Source: Streptomyces sp. TG1A-60 (GTDB lineage: Bacteria > Actinomycetota > Actinomycetes > Streptomycetales > Streptomycetaceae). From it: a stretch of DNA of 64,000 nt. Under the pieces are notes generated by a model, which was not told the origin of the DNA, ran no database searches, and saw nothing but the letters and a program-made list of their open reading frames with translations. Positions 58,597-64,000 of the stretch are shown one piece after another; positions within the stretch are counted from its first letter, which is position 1, and each line of letters opens with the position of its first letter. The position numbers and the translations under genes were made by a program. The DNA is taken from contig NZ_CP147520.1 in NCBI RefSeq assembly GCF_037201975.1, forward strand, positions 2,418,001 to 2,482,000, written 5' to 3'.

Positions 58597-58650
58597 CCCG
58601 CGCCCCCGAAGGGGCGCGGGGAACCGCGCGAGCGACCACGCACCGGGCGC
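58597..58650 (+). terminator. glgB terminator within interspersed repeat copy E
   Basis: Perfect 10-bp stem around CGCGCCCC-CGAA-GGGGCGCG (58597-58620), followed by GAACCGCGCGAGCGACCACG, the shared segment of the 3'-end repeat family (compare 32644). Confidence 0.7.
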
Positions 58651-58683
58651 GCCCGCCCGACGGACCCGTCTTCCCCCCGGTCG

Positions 58684-60112
58684 TCAGCCCTGCTTGCGTC
58701 CTTTGAACATCAGCCGCCGCAGCGCCCCGAGCAGCCCACTGGGCGACCGCTCGGCGACCGGCGGCTCGGTGCTCGGCGCCACCGGCGGCGCGACCTTGTC
58801 CCCCGCCGAGGGGACGGCACCCGAGCCGTGCTCCGGGTGCTCAGCTCATAGCGGACCGGCAGCAGGCGCAGTCCCCGCACCACCGGCCCCGACCGCCACG
58901 GCAACTGGTCCGGTGGCAGGGTGAGTTCGGCGTGGGCGAAGTGGTCGAAGACGCGCCCGACGGCCGTGGTGACGATCGTCCCGGCGAGTTCGCGCGCGGC
59001 GCTCGGGCACTGGTGGGGTCCGGCCCCCCACGCCAGATGGGCCCGTGTGCTGATGGCCGAGTCGACGAGGGGGAGAAGCCGACCGCGAGCAGGTCGCGGT
59101 GGGCGGCGGCGACGGACGGGGACACGATGTCACCGGCCCGGACCCAGAAGTTCCCGAGCCGCACATCACGCCCCGCGAACCGGAAGCAGAGGTTGGCCGT
59201 GGGCGGATTCACCAGCGCCGCCCGGTTGACGGCCTCCCCGAACTGCCCGTCGGACAGGCTCCGTCGGACGGTCGCGTTGCCCCTCAGCACCTCCAGGAGG
59301 GTGTTGCAGACCATGTTCCCGGTGATGTCGTTCAGGTAGACCGCGTTCATGAACAGCTCCCGGCCCAGCTGTTCGTCGCTCAGTGTCGGGTCGGACAGCA
59401 GCATGTAGGAGGTCAGGTCCTCCCCCGGCCGGGAGCGCCGGTGTGCCGCGAGGCGGGTCATCGCGCCGTGGACCCGGCCGGTGGCGGGCCCCGCGTCCGG
59501 ACCGCCGTCCAGCATTCGCCACAGGTCCATGACCATCTCGTCACCCAGTTCGACGGGACAGCCGAACAGCTTGGTCGTGACCATGAGGAGCAGCGGCCGG
59601 GTGTACTGCGCCGCGAGATCGGCGAACCCGGTGGTCCCGGACTCGGCCGCGAGCAGGGCGATGAGTTCGTCGGCGTACCGGGCGACGGCGGCGCGCAGCT
59701 CCCAGCCCTCGGGGCTGTGCCCGTCCTGGAAGGGCCGCATCGCCGAGTGGTGGCTCAGCCGTGCGGCCCGGTGTTCGTCGTCGTCGAAGAACATGGTCTG
59801 CCGGACCTCGTAGCCTGCGAGGAGCGGCCAGTCCTTCGGCAGCCGCCCCTCCGCCCGCGCCCGCCAGTGCCGTACGTCGCGCCGCCACACGCTCTCGTTG
59901 CGCAGGACCTCCAGCACCTCGCGGTAGTCGAGAACCAGCCACGCCGGCACCCCCATCAGCCCCACCGGCGCCACGGGGCCGTACGTACTCCGCAGTCGCT
60001 CGTAGACGCTGCCCGGGTCCACGTCGAACTCCGAGGTCAGCAACGGTTCCACGGGCAGCGATTCCAGGCTGGGGCTGCCGGCCGGGGCCGCCGCGAACGG
60101 ATGAGTTTCCAT
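58684..60112 (-). CDS. Cytochrome P450 with two frame breaks
   Basis: Haem monooxygenase; substrate unknown. Start METHPFAAAP (60110-60112). The N-terminal and central parts run in one frame: FDVDPGSVYERLRSTYGPVA, the I-helix region ELFMNAVYLNDITGNMVCNT, and LGNFWVRAGDIV, up to LLAVGFSP. The haem-cysteine motif AWGAGPHQCPSAARELAG lies in the next frame, after a five-base C run (59069-59073). A second shift near 58840 is needed after LLPVRYEL to reach EHPEHGSGAVPSAGDK and the end LMFKGRKQG at 58684. The span is 1429 bases, two short of 477 codons. Restored, it is a normal P450 with an extra Pro/Ala tail. Confidence 0.75.
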
Positions 60113-60223
60113 GACCGACACGCATACCGTATGACGCATGCACGAGCTGTGACGATGACGGGAACCGTTACGGCTTGGTAATCCCTGATGCACCTGTGGT
60201 GACGGTGACTCGGGCCATGGCCC

Positions 60224-60243
60224 GCCGGACAAGTCCGTCCGGC
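60224..60243 (-). terminator. Hairpin after the helicase gene
   Basis: 7-bp stem GCCGGAC/GTCCGGC (60224-60230, 60237-60243), extendable with one bulge, 14 bases beyond the stop at 60257. Confidence 0.5.
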
Positions 60244-60256
60244 AGGGCCCGCCCGG

Positions 60257-62542
60257 CTACTTCAGGCCAACCGCCGACAACTCCCGCAGCGCCTCCGGCA
60301 GTTCGTCCCCGTGCACGATTCCGAGGGCCTGCGTGGCCCGGGTCAGCGCCACGTACAGGTCGCTCGTGCCGAAGCGCCCCGGCTCGACGACGAGGACGGA
60401 GTCGAACTCCAGCCCCTTGGCCTGCCGGGGGTCGAGGAGGACGACGGTCCTGGTCAGGTCCGGTTCCGTGCCGGCCGTCACCCCGTCGAGGCGGGCCGCC
60501 AGCACCCGGTGCAGCTCGCGCGGCGCGATCACCGCGAGCCGCCCCTCGGCCGGGGTCAGCTCGGCGACCGCCTTGGCCACCTCGGCGGGCAGCTCCCTCG
60601 CCGCCGCGCGGCGCGCCCAGGGCCGTACGCCGGTCGACCGCACGGAGCGCGGCGGCTCGAAGTCCGGCTGCCGGGCGCGTACGACACCGGCCGCGACCGT
60701 CATGATCTCGGCGGGTGTGCGGTAGTTGACGCCGAGCCGGGTGTGCTCCCAGCGGTCCTCGACGTACGGGGCGAGGATGTCGGCCCAGGAGCCGACGCCC
60801 GCGGCCTCGGCCGTCTGGGCCGGGTCGCCGACCAGGGTCATCGAGCGGGTCGGCGAGCGGCGCATCAGCAGCCGCCAGGCCATCGGCGACAGCTCCTGCG
60901 CCTCGTCGACGATGATGTGCCCGAACGCCCAGGTCCGGTCGGCCGCCGCCCGTTCGGCCGCGCTGCGGTGGTCCTCCTCCTCGTGCCGCTCGGCGAACCG
61001 CTCGGCGTCGATGATGTCGTGCGCGGACAGCACCTCCGAGCCTTCGGGGTCGCTGTCCTCCTTGTCCTCGAACTCGTACGTCCGGGACGCGTACGACACG
61101 TCCAGCACGCCCTGCGCGTAGGCGATCTGGGTCTCCCGCTCCCGCTCGGCGCGTGCCCGCGCCAACCGGTCGTCCTCGCCGAGGAGTTCGGCGGCCTCGT
61201 CGAGGAGGGGCACGTCGGCGACGGTCCACGCGCGGGTGACCGGGCGGCGGACGGCGTCGGCGTCCTCCTCGGACACGTATCCGTCCGGCTCGGCGAGGAA
61301 GTCGGCGACCAGACGGCGCGGGGTGATCCGGGGCCACAGCTGGTCGATGGCGGACCAGACCTCGGGGTTCTCGGCCAGTTCGTCGCGGATCTGGGTGATG
61401 TCGGCGGCGTCGAGGAGGTTGGAGCCGTCGTAGGGGTCGGTGCCGATGCGTTCGGCGACCATGTCCGTGAGGGTGTTGAGGATGTGGCCCTCGAAGTGCT
61501 CGCGGGCCACGTTGTGCGGGAGCCGCGCCTGGCGGGTGCGCTCGCGGGCGACCCGGACGAGGTCGTCGTCGAGCATGAGGATCTCCCGGTCGTGCTCGAT
61601 GGCGATCACCGGGTCGGGCAGCGTCTGCCGGTCCCGTACGACGGCCGCGAGCACGTCGGCCATGTCGGCGCGCCCCTTGGCCCGGGCCGCCGCCGGGGTG
61701 TCGGTGGCGGTGGCCCGGACGCCGGGGAACAGCTCGCCCACGGTCGCGAGGAGCACGCCGGTCTCGCCGAGCGAGGGCAGCACCTCGCCGATGTAGCCGA
61801 GGAAGGCGGGGTTGGGGCCGAGGATGAGGACGGCTCGCTTGGCCAGCAGCTGCCGCTGCTCGTACAGCAGGTACGCGGCGCGGTGCAGTGCGACGGCCGT
61901 CTTGCCGGTGCCGGGGCCGCCCTCCACGACCAGGACGCCCTGGTGGGGTGCGCGGATGATGCGGTCCTGCTCGGCCTGGATGGTCTGCACGATGTCGCCC
62001 ATGCGGCCGGTGCGGGCCGAGTTGAGCGCGGCCAGCAGGACGGCGTCGCCGGTGGGGTCCTCGTGTCCGGTGCGCCTCTCGTCGCCGAGGTCGAGGATCT
62101 CGTCGTGCAGGGCGGTGACCCGGCGGCCCTCGGTGGTGATGTGCCGGCGTCGACGCAGGCCCATCGGGGTGTGGCCGGTGGCGAGGTAGAAGGGGCGGGC
62201 GACGTCGGCGCGCCAGTCGATCAGGATCGGGGTGCGCTCGGTGTCGCCCTCCCGCAGCCCGATCCGGCCGATGTGGTGGCTGACCCCGTCGGCGAGGTCG
62301 AGCCGACCGAAGCAGAGCGAACCGTCGACGGCGTTCAGCGCGGCCAGCAGCCCCGAGCGCTCGGCGACCAGGATGTCCCGCTCCAGGCGGGCCTGCATGG
62401 GCGTGTCACCCTGCGCCAGCGCGTCTGTGACGGACCCCTCGGTCTCACCGCGCAGGGCGTCCACGCGGGCGTACAACCCGTCGATGAATTCCTGCTCGCT
62501 CCGCAATTCATCGTGCGAAAAGCCGGTGTTTGACAATTCCAC
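60257..62542 (-). CDS. HelD-like superfamily 1 helicase (RNA polymerase recycling type)
   Basis: 761-residue UvrD/HelD-related ATPase. An N-terminal coiled-coil (RSEQEFIDGLYARVDALRGE, then QARLERDILVAERSGLLAAL) as in RNA polymerase-binding HelD is followed by Walker A VEGGPGTGKTAVALHRAAYL, motif II FGHIIVDEAQELSPMAWRLL, motif III TLVGDPAQTA, VNYRTPAEI and motif VI TSDLYVALTRATQALGIV. HelD proteins dissociate stalled or rifampicin-bound RNA polymerase. GTG start at 62540-62542. The leader has a GCGACT/AGTCGC dyad; I do not see the rifampicin-associated element described for helR genes. Confidence 0.85.
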   Translation of the reverse strand: MELSNTGFSHDELRSEQEFIDGLYARVDALRGETEGSVTDALAQGDTPMQARLERDILVAERSGLLAALNAVDGSLCFGRLDLADGVSHHIGRIGLREGDTERTPILIDWRADVARPFYLATGHTPMGLRRRRHITTEGRRVTALHDEILDLGDERRTGHEDPTGDAVLLAALNSARTGRMGDIVQTIQAEQDRIIRAPHQGVLVVEGGPGTGKTAVALHRAAYLLYEQRQLLAKRAVLILGPNPAFLGYIGEVLPSLGETGVLLATVGELFPGVRATATDTPAAARAKGRADMADVLAAVVRDRQTLPDPVIAIEHDREILMLDDDLVRVARERTRQARLPHNVAREHFEGHILNTLTDMVAERIGTDPYDGSNLLDAADITQIRDELAENPEVWSAIDQLWPRITPRRLVADFLAEPDGYVSEEDADAVRRPVTRAWTVADVPLLDEAAELLGEDDRLARARAERERETQIAYAQGVLDVSYASRTYEFEDKEDSDPEGSEVLSAHDIIDAERFAERHEEEDHRSAAERAAADRTWAFGHIIVDEAQELSPMAWRLLMRRSPTRSMTLVGDPAQTAEAAGVGSWADILAPYVEDRWEHTRLGVNYRTPAEIMTVAAGVVRARQPDFEPPRSVRSTGVRPWARRAAARELPAEVAKAVAELTPAEGRLAVIAPRELHRVLAARLDGVTAGTEPDLTRTVVLLDPRQAKGLEFDSVLVVEPGRFGTSDLYVALTRATQALGIVHGDELPEALRELSAVGLK

Positions 62543-62619
62543 TCCCGCCCGGATATACTGTGCTCACTGAACTTCTTTGCGACTCGATCTTCTTGAAGTC
62601 GCGAACCATCAAATATACG

Positions 62620-62661
62620 CAGGAAAAGCCCCCGAGCGCAATTACTCGGGGGCTTTTCCTG
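62620..62661 (-). terminator. Strong terminator of the merR-trxA operon
   Basis: Perfect 17-bp stem (CAGGAAAAGCCCCCGAG, 62620-62636, with 62645-62661) and an 8-base loop, just beyond the thioredoxin stop; the stem contains TTTT on its 3' arm. Confidence 0.85.
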
Positions 62662-62669
62662 TTCAGGTG

Positions 62670-63002
62670 TCAGAGTACGTCGGCGAGTTCTTCGAGCAGC
62701 CGCCGCTTCGGTCGGGCGCCGACCATGGCCTTCACCGGCTCACCACCCCGGAACACCATGAAGGTCGGCATCGACAGCACCTTGTACGCGTTGGTGGTCT
62801 CCGGATTGGTGTCCACGTCCATTTGCACCACCTTCAGCCGCTCCCCCTCCGCCGCGGCGAGCGCGCTCAGCACCGGCCCCATCTGCCGGCACGGCGGACA
62901 CCAGCCGGCGGTGAACTCCACGAGCACCGGCAGCTCGGCCCCGATCACCTCCGCCTCGAAGTCCGTATCCGTCACCTCGGCCACACCCGCCGCCCTGATC
63001 AC
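62670..63002 (-). CDS. trxA: Thioredoxin with a CPPC active site
   Basis: 110-residue thioredoxin fold: LPVLVEFTAGWCPPCRQMGP (active site WCPPC, Cys 35 and 38), VVQMDVDTNPETTNAYKV and the cis-proline strand SMPTFMVFRGGEPV. The active site has Pro in place of the usual Gly (WCGPC), which normally shifts the redox potential. GTG start overlaps the upstream merR stop (GTGA), so it is translationally coupled to its likely regulator. I use trxA loosely; it is probably an accessory thioredoxin. Confidence 0.88.
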   Translation of the reverse strand: MIRAAGVAEVTDTDFEAEVIGAELPVLVEFTAGWCPPCRQMGPVLSALAAAEGERLKVVQMDVDTNPETTNAYKVLSMPTFMVFRGGEPVKAMVGARPKRRLLEELADVL

Positions 63003-63427
63003 AGCTCCCCGCCTCCCAGTTCACACTCCGGCTCCGGACCTCCCGGAACCTCCGCCTCGGCCGCCAGCCGCTCACGCGCCAGCTCGGCCCGCGCCAACTG
63101 CTCTCCGACCGACGCCCGCACAGCCGCCAGCTCACCGATCAGCGCGTCGAGTTCGTCCAGCTTCCGCCGGTACACCGCCAGCGACGCCGGGCACGAGTCG
63201 CCCTCCGGGTGCCCCGCCCGCAGACACTCCACGAACGGCCGCGTCTCCTCCAGGTCGAACCCGAAGTCCTGCAACGTCCGGATCTGCCGCAGCAGTTTCA
63301 GATCCTCCTCGTCGTACGTCCGGTACCCGTTACCGCTCCGCCGCGCGGGCAACAACCCGCGCGCCTCGTAGTACCGCAACGCCCGTGCCGTCGTCCCGGC
63401 CCGTGCCGCCAGCTCCCCGATGCGCAT
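62999..63427 (-). CDS. MerR-family regulator, candidate thiol sensor
   Basis: 142 residues. N-terminal winged helix-turn-helix MRIGELAARAGTTARALRYY, YEARGLLPARRSGNGYRTY, then a dimerisation helix (LAVYRRKLDELDALIGELAA). Two cysteines, in FVECLRAGHPEGDSCPASL, could sense redox state or metal; a third is near the C-terminus. It is co-transcribed with the thioredoxin gene and has a perfect MerR-type operator 13 bases upstream of its start, so autoregulation is very likely. Confidence 0.88.
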   Translation of the reverse strand: MRIGELAARAGTTARALRYYEARGLLPARRSGNGYRTYDEEDLKLLRQIRTLQDFGFDLEETRPFVECLRAGHPEGDSCPASLAVYRRKLDELDALIGELAAVRASVGEQLARAELARERLAAEAEVPGGPEPECELGGGEL

Positions 63428-63439
63428 ACGAGGACGGTA

Positions 63440-63463
63440 TTCCTTGACGCCGACGTCAAGGAA
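63440..63463 (-). promoter_or_regulatory. MerR-type operator/promoter of the merR-trxA operon
   Basis: Perfect 10-bp inverted repeat TTCCTTGACG-CCGA-CGTCAAGGAA. On the minus strand it includes TTGACG as a -35 box, with TACCGT further down as a possible -10; the operator therefore lies in the promoter, as MerR activators require. The start codon follows so closely that the mRNA may be leaderless. Confidence 0.75.
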
Positions 63464-63485
63464 AGACCGAGGGACGAAGGAGAAG

Positions 63486-63526
63486 CCGAGCGGCCAGGTC
63501 CACAGGGGGAGGACCTGGCCGCTCGG
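63486..63526 (-). terminator. Hairpin 2 downstream of the symporter gene
   Basis: Perfect 16-bp stem (CCGAGCGGCCAGGTCC, 63486-63501, with 63511-63526), loop ACAGGGGGA. It is related in sequence to the next hairpin. Confidence 0.7.
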
Positions 63527-63563
63527 TGTTCCGGGAGCTTGTTCAGTTGTTTCCCCTTGGGGA

Positions 63564-63603
63564 CCGTACGGCCGGGTCCACGGGGGAGGATCCGGCCGTA
63601 CGG
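63564..63603 (-). terminator. Hairpin 1 downstream of the symporter gene
   Basis: Perfect 12-bp stem (CCGTACGGCCGG, 63564-63575, with 63592-63603) whose loop has TCCACGGGGGAGGA, nearly the same as in the hairpin at 63486. Confidence 0.7.
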
Positions 63604-63655
63604 CGCTGGCGGGAGGGCGGTAGTCCCTCCGGGGGCGAGGCGACCCGGCGGAGCC

Positions 63656-64000
63656 TCACGCCTTGGCGAGTTCCCTCTCGCCCTCCGGCTCGGGAACGGC
63701 AGCCGCAGGCTCCGGCGCCGACCCGTGCCCGTCGTCCAGCAGCGTCTTCTCGTCGAACGGGAGCTGCCCGGCGAGGACCTGGTCGACGCGCGCCTTGTCG
63801 ATCTCCTTGGTCCAGGTGCCGATGAGGACCGTGGCGACCGCGTTGCCCGCGAAGTTGGTGAGGGCGCGGGCCTCACTCATGAAGCGGTCGATGCCGACGA
63901 TGAGACCGATGCCGTCCACCAGGGCGGGCTTGTGGGACTGGAGGCCACCCGCGAGGGTCGCGAGGCCGGCACCCGTGACACCGGCCGCGCCCTTGGAGGC
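63656..64000 (-). CDS. Dicarboxylate/amino acid:cation symporter (DctA type), C-terminal part
   Basis: Only the last 114 residues lie in the window; the gene continues beyond 64000. The segment GAAGVTGAGLATLAGGLQ, IGLIVGIDRFMSEARALTNF and AGNAVATVLIGTW matches HP2, TM8 and the cation/substrate-binding NxxGNAVAT-type motif of DAACS symporters such as DctA and GltP. The tail (ELAKA, rich in Glu, Pro and Ala) is cytoplasmic. These carriers import C4-dicarboxylates or glutamate/aspartate with sodium or protons; the substrate cannot be set from this fragment. Confidence 0.88.
   Translation of the reverse strand, partial: ASKGAAGVTGAGLATLAGGLQSHKPALVDGIGLIVGIDRFMSEARALTNFAGNAVATVLIGTWTKEIDKARVDQVLAGQLPFDEKTLLDDGHGSAPEPAAAVPEPEGERELAKA

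Noticed and set aside
62543..62661. Rifampicin-associated element or riboswitch before the helicase gene
   Set aside because: The strong dyad at 62620-62661 lies right after the thioredoxin stop and fits a terminator; it does not match the reported element.

Overview
The window is a high-GC actinobacterial chromosome segment, almost certainly Streptomyces. The reasons are the very high GC and GC3, GTG/TTG starts, leaderless-looking promoters, a rare TTA leucine codon, and gene content and order that (from memory, not checked) resemble a conserved core region of the S. coelicolor chromosome. I saw no tRNA or rRNA genes, insertion sequences, prophage genes or CRISPR arrays. Most spaces between operons carry strong perfect hairpin terminators.

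Layout. 1-500: end of a type II toxin-antitoxin pair. 0.6-3.7 kb: mnmA and a cysteine desulfurase (tRNA thiolation) flanking an amidase. 4-7 kb: two small membrane proteins divergent from a TetR regulator, a thioesterase and a TRIC-type channel. 7-13 kb: a five-gene oligopeptide ABC importer operon. 13-15.8 kb: two SseB-family proteins and a P-loop kinase-like protein. 16-20.7 kb: tandem glycine riboswitch, gcvT, gcvH, glyA and sdaA, a glycine-to-serine-to-pyruvate module. 20.8-27.5 kb: a membrane-anchored spermidine-synthase-like protein, DoxX, an EF-hand protein, two truncated genes (MerR and GNAT), a beta-propeller lipoprotein, a regulatory ATPase and an enoyl-CoA hydratase. 27.5-30.2 kb: two paralogous L,D-transpeptidase lipoproteins. 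30.4-32.6 kb: glgX. 32.9-40.3 kb: two tandem heterodimeric ABC exporters. 40.3-45.4 kb: a small Cys/His protein, two paralogous secreted M4 metallopeptidases and a DUF1990 protein. 45.6-58.5 kb: the GlgE alpha-glucan pathway (glgP, then glgE-treS-pep2-glgB), with a secreted S8 protease gene in between. 58.7-64 kb: a cytochrome P450, a HelD-like helicase, a MerR-thioredoxin operon and the C-terminus of a DctA-type symporter.

How the genes work together. TreS makes maltose from trehalose, Pep2 phosphorylates it, GlgE polymerises maltose-1-phosphate, GlgB branches the glucan, and GlgP and GlgX degrade it. The glycine module is switched by glycine through the riboswitch. The ABC exporters look like two asymmetric heterodimers in which sequence decay leaves one good ATP site each.

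Caution. Five single-base frame breaks in four genes (toxin, cysteine desulfurase, glgB, P450 twice) all have the same sign: one base too few. Several lie in G/C runs. This looks more like systematic deletion errors in the assembly than five pseudogenisation events, but the sequence alone cannot decide.
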